Source of the DNA: Deltaproteobacteria bacterium | Lineage (GTDB): Bacteria > Desulfobacterota > Desulfuromonadia > Geobacterales > Geobacteraceae | Length of the DNA stretch: 64,000 bases | Reading direction: 5' to 3' | Assembly: GCA_009668975.1 (NCBI GenBank) | Contig: SBEG01000004.1 | Coordinates: 62,001-126,000 of the forward strand | Shown: positions 27,059 to 36,812 of the stretch, piece by piece | Numbering within the stretch: position 1 is the stretch's first letter | Layout: each line of letters begins with the position of its first letter | Notes under the pieces: model-generated | Database searches by the model: none | Seen by the model: only the letters and a program-made list of their open reading frames with translations | What the model was told of the DNA's origin: nothing | Position numbers and translations under genes: made by a program

Positions 27059-28453
27059 TCAAGAAAGGGGCAGTCGAAACTCAACCACCAACCCCCCGTC
27101 GGGCGCATTGGAAGCCTGCACCTCTCCGGAATGCAGCAGCACCGCCCGTTCGGTAATAGCCAACCCAATACCGGCACCGCCGGATTGACGATCGCGAGCC
27201 TCGGCGATCCGGTAAAAGGGCCGGAAGATATGCTGCAGGACATCTTCCGGGACACCGGGCCCATAGTCACGCACACGGATCACAGCACGATTCGACAACG
27301 CTTCCAGAGTCACCTCAACCGCGGTCCCCTCGGCTGTGTAGCGGACGGCATTGCGCACCACGTTCTCCAGCGCACGGCGGATCATTTCGCGATTTCCCGC
27401 CATCATCAGCGGCCCGGTGGCCTCGAATTTCACCCGACGATTTCGACCTGCCGCTTCGAAATCGGCATCCTGAATCACCTCATCCACAACCTCCGACAGA
27501 TCGAAGGATTCCTTCTCGAACCGCGCGCTGTCGCTTTCCAGGAGGCTGAGGGTCAGAAGTTCGCCGATCATCACATTCAGGCGCTCCGCTTCCTGCTCGA
27601 TCCGGTCGAGAGGCGCCGCAGCCGCGGATGAGGCGGTACGGCGAGCCAGCCCCAGGGCAACATTCAGCCGGGCAAGGGGGGAGCGCAGCTCATGGGAGAC
27701 ATCCCGGACCAGTTGCTTTTGCGCCAGCATCAGTTTTTCGATCCGCTCCGCCATCCGGTTGAAGTCGCGCACCAGGTCGGTCACCTCATCGCCACGTCCT
27801 TTGGTATTGATGGAGACGCGCGTCGTCAGGTCGCCGGTGCCCAGTCGCTGGGCCGCGGCACGAAGCTGGCGAACAGGTGAGGTGAGGTGCCAGGCCAATC
27901 CATAACAGACCAACCCGCCAATCACGAAGGTAACACAGAAACGAAACCAGAAACCGCCGGTGAACGGCCAGCCCTGCAAGAGCACCCGGGGAGGCGGTAT
28001 CGGCGGAACACCTTCCGCGGCAGCTACATAAATTTTCCCGCGCGGGCTTTTTACTAGAACAGCCGCGGACACGATCCCCTTATCAAAGACAATGTCCGAA
28101 ACCCCACTGATCAGCAACTGCTGGACGGCTTTATGAAGATGGAGAGGTGCGGGACCGGACAGCGAAGTTCCGTTGGTGGAGAAAAGATAAGCGCGCATGC
28201 CGTGCGGTTCACCATGCCGGACAAAGTTCCGGGTCGCCAATTCACCATATTTCTCATAAATTCCGGCGGCGGTATGTCCATAGAGGGCTAGGGCCTCACA
28301 GACGACCCGGGCACGCTCGACGGAGTAGCGCCGCTCGAATTGGGCATGCATCGGGCCGATGCGCATATTGAACGCGATCAGGAAAATGACGATTCCTGAA
28401 AGGGTCATGGCAAGCCAGAACCAGAAAAACAATTTCAAAAACATCGTCCGCAT
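27059..28453 (-). CDS. Membrane sensor histidine kinase (CpxA-like)
   Basis: 464 aa. Two membrane helices (about 8-28 and 168-188) flank a periplasmic sensor of about 140 residues. A HAMP domain follows at about 189-242, then HisKA with His254 (VRDVSHELRSPLARL) and HATPase_c with G1 DYGPGVP and G2 GAGIGLAI. The length, the short second helix and the Leu-rich H-box resemble CpxA. It is downstream of its response regulator gene and on the same strand. Envelope-stress sensing is inferred from the resemblance only. Confidence 0.9.
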   Translation of the reverse strand: MRTMFLKLFFWFWLAMTLSGIVIFLIAFNMRIGPMHAQFERRYSVERARVVCEALALYGHTAAGIYEKYGELATRNFVRHGEPHGMRAYLFSTNGTSLSGPAPLHLHKAVQQLLISGVSDIVFDKGIVSAAVLVKSPRGKIYVAAAEGVPPIPPPRVLLQGWPFTGGFWFRFCVTFVIGGLVCYGLAWHLTSPVRQLRAAAQRLGTGDLTTRVSINTKGRGDEVTDLVRDFNRMAERIEKLMLAQKQLVRDVSHELRSPLARLNVALGLARRTASSAAAAPLDRIEQEAERLNVMIGELLTLSLLESDSARFEKESFDLSEVVDEVIQDADFEAAGRNRRVKFEATGPLMMAGNREMIRRALENVVRNAVRYTAEGTAVEVTLEALSNRAVIRVRDYGPGVPEDVLQHIFRPFYRIAEARDRQSGGAGIGLAITERAVLLHSGEVQASNAPDGGLVVEFRLPLS

Positions 28454-28576
28454 GAAATATCCCCAACTGACCGCTCATGTCCCGTGCGATCAGTTCAGCG
28501 CTTTAACGTTTGGCTCCCGGCAAAGTGAGGTAACTCGGATGGTTAATTAAATTAAAGAAATGCAACAATACGGGAT

Positions 28577-29296
28577 TCAGGAATCGGGATTACGTTCGGC
28601 AGCAGGGCTGGTATAGAGGTAGCCGACCCCCCGGACCGACTTGATCCGCTCGCCGCCGTCACTGAGGGTACCCAATTTTTTCCGAAGACTGCTTACATGA
28701 ACATCGATGCTGCGATCCTGGTAGTTGAGTGTTCGGCCAAGGGCTTGCGTGGAAAGATCTTCACGGCTGATAACCTTGCCCGCCATGCGCAGCAGAACTT
28801 CAAGGAGAGAGTACTCCACCGACGTAACTTCGATCGGTTTACCGCCGCAGCTCACGCTTCGCGCCCCGGGATCGACCGAAACATCTCCAACCGACAGCAG
28901 CGGAGACGGCGCTTCCGTACCGGTCACAGGAGCAATGGCCCGCCGGAGAATCGCACGAAGCCGGGCCACCAGCTCCCGGGGATTAAACGGCTTGGGCAGA
29001 TAATCATCCGCACCCATCTCCAGGCCGACGATCCGGTCAACCTCATCCCCCCGTGCCGTCAACATCAGGACCGGCACCGAAGAACCGGCGCGAATACGAC
29101 GCAGCACTTCGAATCCACTCAGCCTGGGCAGCATCACATCGAGCACGATCAGACCAAATGCATCATTCAAGGCCCTTTCCACCCCGGTTTCACCATCGTG
29201 GACCGCCTCGGCTTCGAAGCCTTCCGCGGAAAGATAATCGTTCAGCAACTCACACAATTCGACATCATCATCAATGATCAGTATCTTGTTCGTCAT
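28577..29296 (-). CDS. OmpR/CpxR-type response regulator
   Basis: 239 aa. The receiver domain (1-120) has phosphoacceptor Asp53 (VLDVMLP) and Lys in PKPFNPRELVARLRA. A winged-helix OmpR DNA-binding domain (about 140-235) has the characteristic VEYSLLEVLL and DVHVSSLRKKLG. I chose the ATG at 29296 (AAGG just upstream); a longer frame extends 43 codons into non-coding sequence. It pairs with the CpxA-like kinase 123 bp downstream. CpxR homologues often autoregulate, but I found no clear binding repeats upstream. Confidence 0.92.
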   Translation of the reverse strand: MTNKILIIDDDVELCELLNDYLSAEGFEAEAVHDGETGVERALNDAFGLIVLDVMLPRLSGFEVLRRIRAGSSVPVLMLTARGDEVDRIVGLEMGADDYLPKPFNPRELVARLRAILRRAIAPVTGTEAPSPLLSVGDVSVDPGARSVSCGGKPIEVTSVEYSLLEVLLRMAGKVISREDLSTQALGRTLNYQDRSIDVHVSSLRKKLGTLSDGGERIKSVRGVGYLYTSPAAERNPDS

Positions 29297-29690
29297 CCTT
29301 GGCCTCGCATGAATTTGTGAGTAGTATAGTCGCAAGCCCCCACAATATCTGTAAAAAATTGTAAAACAGCGCCGCTTTTCCAAGCAAATGCCTTGGCTTG
29401 GCAGAGCCTGAATTCGTAACAGCATCTTCCTTTCAATACATTTCCTGATTGGAAATGATCTTCCGATTGAGGTTTATTGAATCTTTGCTTGTTACCCCTT
29501 GGAGCATCAATACCTGCTTCATAACTCAAACATTTTCCCATCGTGTTCGGTACGATGATCACCGTGTGCATTTCGCCTGCAGCCGCTGCCAGGCAAAAAA
29601 GAACATTGGCATCTCATTATCATTTAGCTTATCATTGATTCTCCATAAATGGTTGCAAGCTCATTCAAAAACCCCAGCGGAGACGACAGC
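29297..29690. other. Divergent control region, no gene seen
   Basis: About 390 bp between two divergent genes, the CpxR-like regulator and the AAA ATPase. No supported reading frame, and no repeat longer than expected by chance was noticed. It presumably holds both promoters. Confidence 0.5.
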
Positions 29691-31181
29691 ATGGAGAACC
29701 TGACCCAACAGCAGTTCCTGCGGCAGATAAGCATCGGCGTTACCCTTTTGCATGTTCTCATCGAAAATGAGCGACGCTGCGAAAGACTTCTCAGCCAGGC
29801 TGCCGCCCGCATCAAAGGAATGGGCAGCCCGATAAGCTGGACCTGCACCGACGGTCTGAGCCGTGATGGCGAGATCATCCCCGACACAACCGATCCGCTG
29901 AAGGCCCTCGATTTTGCCCTGTCCCACCCCGGGCCGCTGCTCCTCATCCTCAAGGATATTCACTGCTACTGGCGAGACAATCCGCTACTTGTCAGGAAGA
30001 TCAAGGACCTGTCCTGCGCATCACGGGGAAAAGGCAAGCTCACGGTAATCTTCGGCGAAGACGCGTGGACCCCTTTCTGCCTTCGAGAAGAAATTGTCCA
30101 CTTTCAGCAGGGTCTCCCTGACATCGAGGAAATCCGCACATTCCTCGGGCAGGTCAGGCAAACCGACCCCTCTTTTGCCAAGGCCTGCGAAACTGAACCG
30201 GATCTGCTCGAACGGCTGGTGGTCGCGGCCCGCGGACTTGAGCTGGTGGACCTCGAACGGGCAATCCGCACCCTGCGCATGACGGACATGACCAGCTCCG
30301 ACGCGGTCGGATCGCTCCTGGAAAACAAGCGACGGATCCTGCAGCAAAGCGGCATTATGGAGCTGGTTCTCGACAACGCCGGCAGCGACCAGCTTGGCGG
30401 AATGGAAAATCTCAAATACTGGCTCAAACGTCGCGAAAGCGCCTTCGGCCTTGACGGAATATCATCCGGAATCGGTCTCCCCAAGGGGATCCTGATCATG
30501 GGGGTTGCCGGCTGCGGCAAATCACTGCTGGTCAAGACGATTGCAACCGAATGGCGGCTTCCGCTGATCCGCCTCGACATGTCCACCGTCTACAGCGGCA
30601 TCTTCGGCTCCCCCGAGGCAAGCCTGAACCAGGCCTTCAAGACCGCGGAGGCGGTAGCACCGTGCGTTCTCTGGATCGATGAAATCGAGTCTGGAATCAC
30701 AACCCACGGCTTCAAGTCAGAGGGCGGAGCCTCGTCGAGAGTCCTCGGGTCGTTCCTGACCTGGATGCAGGAAAAACGGGAACCGGTGTTCGTGGCAGCA
30801 ACCGCCAACGCCATCGAAATGCTTCCGGCCGAGGTTTTGCGCAAGGGCCGTTTTGACGAGATTTTCTATGTCGGCCTGCCGGAAACCTCTGCCCGGGAGG
30901 AAATCTTCCGCATTCACCTGACAAATCGGGCAACCGGCATTTCCGCCTTTGATCTCAAGCTTCTGGCCGGTTCGACCAAAGGTTTTTCCGGCGCCGAGAT
31001 CGAACAGGTTGTCCACTCGGCTATTTTTGAAGCACGTGCAGACCAGCGCCCCATGACCCAGCAGGACCTGATGGCCATGGTAAGCAGAACCGTGCCGCTC
31101 TCCATAACCATGGCCGAACAGATCAAGAAAATTGAAACCTGGGCCTTCAAACGGGCGGTTCCCGCTGCCGGAACCATGTAG
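29691..31181 (+). CDS. AAA+ ATPase of the Ycf46 type
   Basis: 496 aa. An N-terminal alpha/beta domain of about 240 residues lacks a nucleotide motif. The AAA+ module that follows has Walker A GVAGCGKS (about 271-278), Walker B LWIDEIE (about 327-333), and an arginine-finger region (LRKGRFDEIFYVGLP). This layout matches Ycf46/FtsH-like AAA proteins of cyanobacteria and anaerobes, which lack protease motifs. One cyanobacterial member has been linked to inorganic carbon use. The ATG at 29691 has GGAG 8 bp upstream; the frame is open to 29649. It is a single-gene unit; role here unknown. Confidence 0.83.
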   Translation: MENLTQQQFLRQISIGVTLLHVLIENERRCERLLSQAAARIKGMGSPISWTCTDGLSRDGEIIPDTTDPLKALDFALSHPGPLLLILKDIHCYWRDNPLLVRKIKDLSCASRGKGKLTVIFGEDAWTPFCLREEIVHFQQGLPDIEEIRTFLGQVRQTDPSFAKACETEPDLLERLVVAARGLELVDLERAIRTLRMTDMTSSDAVGSLLENKRRILQQSGIMELVLDNAGSDQLGGMENLKYWLKRRESAFGLDGISSGIGLPKGILIMGVAGCGKSLLVKTIATEWRLPLIRLDMSTVYSGIFGSPEASLNQAFKTAEAVAPCVLWIDEIESGITTHGFKSEGGASSRVLGSFLTWMQEKREPVFVAATANAIEMLPAEVLRKGRFDEIFYVGLPETSAREEIFRIHLTNRATGISAFDLKLLAGSTKGFSGAEIEQVVHSAIFEARADQRPMTQQDLMAMVSRTVPLSITMAEQIKKIETWAFKRAVPAAGTM

Positions 31182-31261
31182 ATTGCACCGGGGAAATCCC
31201 GCCCCTATCACCCTCCTGCTAACTTTACATTTCAGCATATCTCTTAACCCAACTTGACGCC

Positions 31262-31284
31262 TGAAGCGGCTATAGTCCGCTTCA
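31262..31284. promoter_or_regulatory. Short palindrome after the AAA ATPase gene
   Basis: TGAAGCGG, loop CTATAGT, CCGCTTCA: a perfect 8-bp stem with a 7-nt loop, 80 bp after the stop codon. TTGACG lies just before it (31254-31259). No T-tract follows. It may be an operator or the 3' hairpin of the ATPase transcript. Confidence 0.4.
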
Positions 31285-31288
31285 TCGA

Positions 31289-31642
31289 ATGGCAACACGA
31301 ATCCATATCCCAACCCCAAAAAACGCGTTCATAGGGGACAGAGATGAAAAGGCATATACGAAAATGAACCGGCGGGTCATGGCGGTCCTGACAGCGGACC
31401 AGCGAGAACAGCTTCAACAACAGCCCCGGACAAAAAGTATCACCCCGGACCGGAAAGAGCGCCCGGTGCTGATTCCGGGAAAGGCCAGTCCCCCCTCCGC
31501 AGCGACTGATGGGAGGGTCCTGCATCTCCCCCTGAAAGCAGGACTCCGCCCATCAGCCGTTCCGGTTTTCCATAGAAAAGCAGACAGATTGCAGCAAAAC
31601 AGACAAAAACACGCAGGACAGCTACAGAACCAGATCAGCTAA
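31289..31642 (+). CDS. Doubtful hypothetical ORF
   Basis: 117 codons, basic, proline- and glutamine-rich, with no recognisable fold, and no Shine-Dalgarno before the ATG at 31289; an internal ATG at 31364 has a weak AAGG. No overlapping frame on either strand is better. It is listed because the 680-bp gap holds no other candidate. A hairpin (GGCATTAC/GTAATGCC, 31664-31685) follows it. Confidence 0.2.
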   Translation: MATRIHIPTPKNAFIGDRDEKAYTKMNRRVMAVLTADQREQLQQQPRTKSITPDRKERPVLIPGKASPPSAATDGRVLHLPLKAGLRPSAVPVFHRKADRLQQNRQKHAGQLQNQIS

Positions 31643-31861
31643 CAAAACGTAAGAGCGTCTCCGGGCATTACCCCTCCGTAATGCCTCCTTCGCGGCTTGG
31701 TGTTCCTCCCCGGGCCGCATTTTTTTATCCTCAATCCCTACCCGGATATCTCCCGTCAAAAGGCAGTTGAAAAGAGGCCGAGGTGTACCATCGAGTCCGT
31801 TGAGGTTTCGAACAAGCGGTAACGCCGCAGATCGACCCCGCAATAGTTTTTCTACAGCCTG

Positions 31862-33310
31862 CTACACTTGTGTACCTACCAACCCGCCCACCGTTGACAC
31901 AGCCTGTTCGATGCGTTTCGACCAGTACGCGGCATTGAGCCGGATAAAGTTGCGGTATTTCCCCGCAGCGGAAAAGATCGTACCGGGAGCGATGGTAATT
32001 CCGCACTGCAAAGCCTCCTCATACAAGCGAATGGAGTCCACCTGCTCCGGCATTTCGACCCAGAGCACAAAACCTCCGGCAGGGGTATTCACCCTGGTCC
32101 CCTTCGGAAAATATTTCTCCACCGCCTTTGCCATCAATGATGTTTGCCGGCCGTACACCCTGCGAATCTTCCTCAGGTAGTGATCATAGCCGCCGGTGGC
32201 AAGAAATTCGGCAATGGCCATTTGCGGTAGAGTTGCGGTGGCAATATTGCTGATCGCCTTTAACCTCTCGATTTTTTCCTGAAACCTCCCCGCAACAACC
32301 CAGCCGACCCGGTAGCCCGGCGCAAGCGTCTTGGAAAATGAAGAACAGTGAATCACCAGGCCCTTTCTGTCATAGCGCTTGGCGATACTGGGGCGTTCGT
32401 TCATAAAACCCAGGTCTCCATAAACATCATTTTCAATCAACGGAACTGAATGGCGTGCCAGAAGTGCTACGAGTTCTTTCTTATTTTCCTCCGGCATGCG
32501 ACTGCCGAAGGGATTATTGAAATTCGGGATGACCAGGCAGGCCTGCACCGGATTATGTTCCAGCGCATACCGAAGCGCGGACAGACTGATGCCGTTTATG
32601 GGATGGGTCGGAATTTCCAGGGCTTTCAGGTCGAGCATCTCGATCAACTGCAGCAGATTATAAAAAATCGGCGTCTCGATGGCAACCGTGTCCCCTGGCC
32701 GGCAGACGGCGCGCAGAGCAAGCATCACCGCTTCGAGACAGCCACTTGTTACGACGAATTGATCGGGGGTGAGAGAACAGCCGGCCGTCAATGCCCGTTG
32801 GGCTAGTTGCACCCGCAGCCGTTCATTTCCGGGGGGGAAATCATAGGAAATTGCCTGATGATTGTTGCGCCTCGCGACCGTAGCAAAAACCCGGTTCAGT
32901 CGCTCCGCCGGCAGATTCTCCGGATTGGGCGTTGCCACACCGAGTGGCACCAGAGCGGGGTTCCGCATGTCCCGCATCACCATCATTACCAGCTCACCAA
33001 CGCTGACAAGCGTCGGCGCCGGTGCGGTCTGGTCAAGTTCCGGTTCAGGCAGCACCCGGCTCAGCTGATGTCTGACATAGTACCCGGATTGGGGGCGAGC
33101 TTCGATCAGTCCCTGATTTTCCAGGTGGAAGTACGCTTTGACTGCTGTGGAAATGCTGATGTCCATCTGCCTGCTGAGAGAGCGGACGGAAGGTACTTTC
33201 TCACCGGTACGATAGGTCCCTTTGAGGATCAGCCGGGCAATTCGATCAGCAATATTTTCATAGAGGAAAGAATCAGCTGCACCACCACGTTCCGTTTTCT
33301 CGCCCGGCAT
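31862..33310 (-). CDS. MocR-type GntR/aminotransferase regulator
   Basis: 482 aa. The N-terminal winged helix (about 10-80, with SVRSLSRQMDISISTAVKAY) is joined to a full fold-type I aminotransferase domain. The PLP-lysine motif is SSFSKTLAPGYRVGW, and NFNNPFGSRMP with NDVYGDLGF mark the cofactor site. MocR regulators sense PLP or amino compounds and bind direct or inverted repeats upstream of the divergent target. GGGAG precedes the ATG. The divergent neighbour, an aldehyde:ferredoxin oxidoreductase gene, is the likely target, and interlocking inverted repeats lie between them. Confidence 0.93.
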   Translation of the reverse strand: MPGEKTERGGAADSFLYENIADRIARLILKGTYRTGEKVPSVRSLSRQMDISISTAVKAYFHLENQGLIEARPQSGYYVRHQLSRVLPEPELDQTAPAPTLVSVGELVMMVMRDMRNPALVPLGVATPNPENLPAERLNRVFATVARRNNHQAISYDFPPGNERLRVQLAQRALTAGCSLTPDQFVVTSGCLEAVMLALRAVCRPGDTVAIETPIFYNLLQLIEMLDLKALEIPTHPINGISLSALRYALEHNPVQACLVIPNFNNPFGSRMPEENKKELVALLARHSVPLIENDVYGDLGFMNERPSIAKRYDRKGLVIHCSSFSKTLAPGYRVGWVVAGRFQEKIERLKAISNIATATLPQMAIAEFLATGGYDHYLRKIRRVYGRQTSLMAKAVEKYFPKGTRVNTPAGGFVLWVEMPEQVDSIRLYEEALQCGITIAPGTIFSAAGKYRNFIRLNAAYWSKRIEQAVSTVGGLVGTQV

Positions 33311-33346
33311 GAACCACTCCCTTCAAAAGTGTCATATTCCATCATA

Positions 33347-33408
33347 TACAGTTTACCGTTTTTGGCACGGACACACTATTTAGCACCACTAAACTGTACT
33401 GTGCCAAA
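33347..33408. promoter_or_regulatory. Interlocked inverted repeats, candidate MocR operator
   Basis: Two inverted repeats overlap: TACAGTTTA (33347-33355) with TAAACTGTA (33390-33398), and TTTGGCAC (33361-33368) with GTGCCAAA (33401-33408). All four arms are exact. They lie 36-98 bp from the regulator start, in the shared control region with the AOR gene. Confidence 0.65.
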
Positions 33409-33588
33409 TTGTGTTTATCTGAATCTGTTATTCTTACCAGTTTTTCTCTACCGTGTAAACAGCCATCAGGCATCACTCCGGACTATTTCCGTAACGGCAT
33501 GCCGGTCTGGGCAGACCCGGCGTTCTGACGAAAGGCGTTCCCTACCCGGAGACAATTTCGTAACAGTCATCACACAAAGGAGGAAGGA

Positions 33589-35319
33589 ATGGGAGAAAAG
33601 ATTATTCGCATCAACATGACGAACCTCACCAGCGCAATTGAAGAGGTTCCGGCAGATCTGGCAGCACTCGGCGGACGTGCACTTACTTCGACCGTAATTG
33701 CCAAGGAGGTCCCCCCCACAAGCGAAGCCCTGGGTAAATACAACAAACTGGTCTTCGCTCCCGGCCTCCTGACCGCAACCGCCGCAGCAAACTCGGGACG
33801 TCTTTCCGCAGGTTTCAAAAGCCCCCTGACCGGCGGCATCAAAGAAAGTAATGCCGGCGGAACTGCAGCGCAGAACCTGGAAAGACTTGGCATCAAAGCG
33901 GTCATCATCGAAGGCATGCCGGCCAAAGATACCTGGTACAGTATTCACATCGACAATGCCGGCGCCACCATCAAGGAAGATCTTGAATATATCGGCAAGG
34001 GCAATTACGAGTTATTCAATTCCATCGGCGAAAAGCTGGGCAAAAAGGTTGGCGTCCTCGCCATCGGCCCTGCCGGAGAATTGCGGATGGCAGCAGCCAA
34101 CATCTCCGTCAAAGACCCTGACGGCAATGTGCGCAGTCACGGCCGTGGCGGCGGCGGCGCTGTCATGGGTTCCAAGAAAATCAAGTACATCACCGTCGAT
34201 GACACCGGCGGACCGGGAGTAAAAATTGCGGATCCCGAAAAATTCAAGACCCAGGCAAGGATTTTCGCCAAGGCGATGCTCGATCATCCCGTTACCGGTC
34301 AGGGCCTGCCCACCTACGGCACCAACGTTCTGATCAACATCCTGAACGAAGCCGGCGGCCTCCCGACCAAAAATTTCCGTTTCGGCACCTGTGACCATGC
34401 CGAAAAGATCTGTGGCGAGACCATGCATGACACGATCGTCTCCCGCAAGGGCAACCCGAGCCACGGCTGCCATGCCGGTTGTATCATCAAGTGCTCGCAG
34501 ATTTACAACGACGCTGACGGAAAGTACGTCACCTCCGGCTTCGAATATGAAACGGTCTGGGGCTTCGGCGCCAACAGCCTGATTAAAAACCTTGACGACA
34601 TCGCCAAGTGCGACTGGGTCATGGACGATATCGGTATCGACTCCATCGAAGGCGCCGTCATCATGAACGTAGCCATGGAAGCGGGCATCCTCCCGTGGGG
34701 TGACGGCAAAGGCTGTTATCGCCTGTTTGACGAGGAAGTTCGCAAGGGCACCCCCCTGGGCCATATCCTCGGCAATGGCGCCGGTTCCGTCGGCAGGACC
34801 TATGGACTGACCAGGATCCCGGTAGTCAAGAACCAGGGCATCCCGGCCTATGACCCGCGCGCCGTCAAAGGCATCGGCATCACCTATGCCACATCGACCA
34901 TGGGCGCAGACCACACCGCCGGCTACACTATCGCCACCAACATCCTCAAGGTCGGCGGGTTTATCGATCCGCTCTCAAAAGAAGGCCAGGTGGAACTCTC
35001 GAGAAATCTGCAGATCGCCACCGCTGCCGTTGACAGTTGCGGCCTCTGCATCTTTGTCGCCTTCCCGGCCCTCGATATTCCCGAGTGCTTCACGGCCATC
35101 TATGAAATGATCAATGCCCGTTACGGCACGAACCTGACCGCGGAAGGCGTCGTGGAATTCGGCAAGTATGTTCTCAAAACCGAACATGAGTTCAATCTTG
35201 CCGCAGGCTTCAGCAACAAGCAGGATCGTCTCCCCGAATTCTTCGAAGAGCAGATCCCGCCGCACAACGCAGTCTGGGACTTCAGCGACGCGGAAATCGA
35301 TGCGTTCTGGAACTTCTAA
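33589..35319 (+). CDS. aor: Aldehyde:ferredoxin oxidoreductase (tungsten/molybdenum)
   Basis: 576 aa, the usual AOR family length. The N-terminal domain holds the bis-pterin contact motifs (SGRLSAGFKSPLTGGIKES, then HGRGGGGAVMGSKKIK). Cysteines for the 4Fe-4S cluster lie in HGCHAGCIIKC and the last ligand in DSCGLC. The spacing of the first two cysteines is three residues rather than the two of the archaeal enzymes. The family oxidises aldehydes to acids with ferredoxin, or runs in reverse. A very strong AAAGGAGGAAGGA site precedes the ATG. Probably controlled by the divergent MocR gene. Confidence 0.93.
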   Translation: MGEKIIRINMTNLTSAIEEVPADLAALGGRALTSTVIAKEVPPTSEALGKYNKLVFAPGLLTATAAANSGRLSAGFKSPLTGGIKESNAGGTAAQNLERLGIKAVIIEGMPAKDTWYSIHIDNAGATIKEDLEYIGKGNYELFNSIGEKLGKKVGVLAIGPAGELRMAAANISVKDPDGNVRSHGRGGGGAVMGSKKIKYITVDDTGGPGVKIADPEKFKTQARIFAKAMLDHPVTGQGLPTYGTNVLINILNEAGGLPTKNFRFGTCDHAEKICGETMHDTIVSRKGNPSHGCHAGCIIKCSQIYNDADGKYVTSGFEYETVWGFGANSLIKNLDDIAKCDWVMDDIGIDSIEGAVIMNVAMEAGILPWGDGKGCYRLFDEEVRKGTPLGHILGNGAGSVGRTYGLTRIPVVKNQGIPAYDPRAVKGIGITYATSTMGADHTAGYTIATNILKVGGFIDPLSKEGQVELSRNLQIATAAVDSCGLCIFVAFPALDIPECFTAIYEMINARYGTNLTAEGVVEFGKYVLKTEHEFNLAAGFSNKQDRLPEFFEEQIPPHNAVWDFSDAEIDAFWNF

Positions 35320-35429
35320 TTCTCAGAAAATATTTCTTCCCGGAAACGCCTCCATTCCCATTCTTTTGTGAAGCGTTTCCAACCGGTGGGCGTCTGCCCG
35401 GGCGCCCGCCATCCTCTTTCCCCGCATAA

Positions 35430-35470
35430 AATACCTGGAAAGCCCAACCTGATCGCGCTTTCCAGGTATT
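35430..35470. terminator. Perfect 14-bp inverted repeat after the AOR gene
   Basis: AATACCTGGAAAGC and its exact complement flank a 13-nt loop, 111 bp after the AOR stop. No T-tract follows. It is a likely 3' hairpin or Rho-assisted terminator between the convergent AOR and lipoprotein genes. The rest of the gap, 35471-35660, has no supported gene. Confidence 0.55.
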
Positions 35471-35660
35471 CCATCCAGCAAAATTCCCTGCACTTTCCTG
35501 GCGAAATAATTACTGAAAAACAGACACCGATCCACGATGGATCACTTCTTGAGCAAAACTATCAAGAGACAATAAAAGCAAGACAAGACCAGATAATTAC
35601 GGCCTTATCTTGCTTGCAAAAACAGAGGTTACTCGCTAACCGGCTGAGAGACATGTATTT

Positions 35661-36449
35661 CTAATTATAGACAAAAGCAATGGTGTGCAGGAAATCAGCG
35701 GTCGGGACCGTATCTACCGTGAAAGTCGAGAACTCGGCAACAATCAGGTTCCGCGCGGCAACTGTCGGGTCAGCCACATCGATACCAACGTAGTCGCCCG
35801 TGACAGGGTGGAATTTGCCGTGATGTGCCGTTATACCGATGGTCCCGACCGAAGTTGCGGCCCCGGTAATGGGATTGATCGTGAATACCTCACCATCAAA
35901 GTTCACCAGATAGAGGATGCCGCGATCATCAAAGTCCAGGCCGAACGTCTGCGTTATCAGGGCGGAATCAGCCACTACCGTGGCAACCCCTGTGACCTTA
36001 TCAATAATGGCAAGATCGTCATCGGTAGGTTCCGACCAGGTATACAACCGGCCGGCCGAGTCAACGGTCAGTGTCGCTGCGGCAGGCAACCCTGTTCCCG
36101 CACCGATAGGCGTGCCCGCGCCGGTGACAAGATTGATTTCAATGAGCCCGGCCGGAAAATCGGGATCGTTAGCCGAAGTTGTCGCAAAAAGTTTTCCGGT
36201 GGTCTTATCATACGCAAGACCGCTGACAATAAAGCCGATATCTCCAATAGTGCTGAGAAAGCCGCCCGTATCCGGGTCAAGCAGCACAAGGTCACTTGTT
36301 GTTGCCTCAAGGGTATCCGGATCAGTGAAGCCAACAGTTGTGCCATAAATGGTAAGTTGTCGCACCACCACAGGCTCATCGCCGCCGCCACAGGCAGAGA
36401 GCATGCCAATGGAAAGCAGTACCAAGAGAATCCGTACCAGGTTTTTCAT
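35661..36449 (-). CDS. Lipoprotein with predicted beta-propeller fold
   Basis: 262 aa. Signal peptide with lipobox LSAC (Cys19-20), followed by GGG and repeated Gly/Asp-rich strand units (for example LYDKTTGKLFATTS, DKVTGVATVV, NPITGAATSVG). This is typical of secreted beta-propeller proteins of the DUF4394/TolB-like kind. No catalytic motif recognised. The ATG at 36449 fits GGAGATTAAGG; a longer frame would destroy the signal peptide. Probably anchored outside the cytoplasm. Monocistronic, convergent with the AOR gene. Confidence 0.75.
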   Translation of the reverse strand: MKNLVRILLVLLSIGMLSACGGGDEPVVVRQLTIYGTTVGFTDPDTLEATTSDLVLLDPDTGGFLSTIGDIGFIVSGLAYDKTTGKLFATTSANDPDFPAGLIEINLVTGAGTPIGAGTGLPAAATLTVDSAGRLYTWSEPTDDDLAIIDKVTGVATVVADSALITQTFGLDFDDRGILYLVNFDGEVFTINPITGAATSVGTIGITAHHGKFHPVTGDYVGIDVADPTVAARNLIVAEFSTFTVDTVPTADFLHTIAFVYN

Positions 36450-36812
36450 CCTTAATCTCCTCTTTACTGCAGCATCGTCCACATTCAGGCCGCCCATAAT
36501 AGGAGGCCACATCACCACCATGAACCGCAGAAGCAATAGTCACCTCCTTTCAATGTGTTCCATGCAACTGCAACGGATACCCGAATAATTCAGAAGCGAA
36601 TAGCCACGCCAGAACAATAAAATTACCTTAACAGTATACAATATGACTGTGTCATAACAAATCATGACAAAAATGAAGGGCGCACCTTTCAGGGCAGGAC
36701 CGGCTTCATCAACATATTCTTTAGATTTGTCACGGTGAAAAATCGCAACAATTTTGCCAATCTGACAACAAAACTATTGCCCTCACCGTCAAGCTGAGGT
36801 AATGTTCACAAA
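36450..36812. other. Divergent region ahead of the polysaccharide locus
   Basis: 363 bp of AT-richer DNA between the lipoprotein gene and the regulator that opens the exopolysaccharide cluster. It should contain both promoters. I saw no clear sigma-54 site and no strong repeat. Confidence 0.5.
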
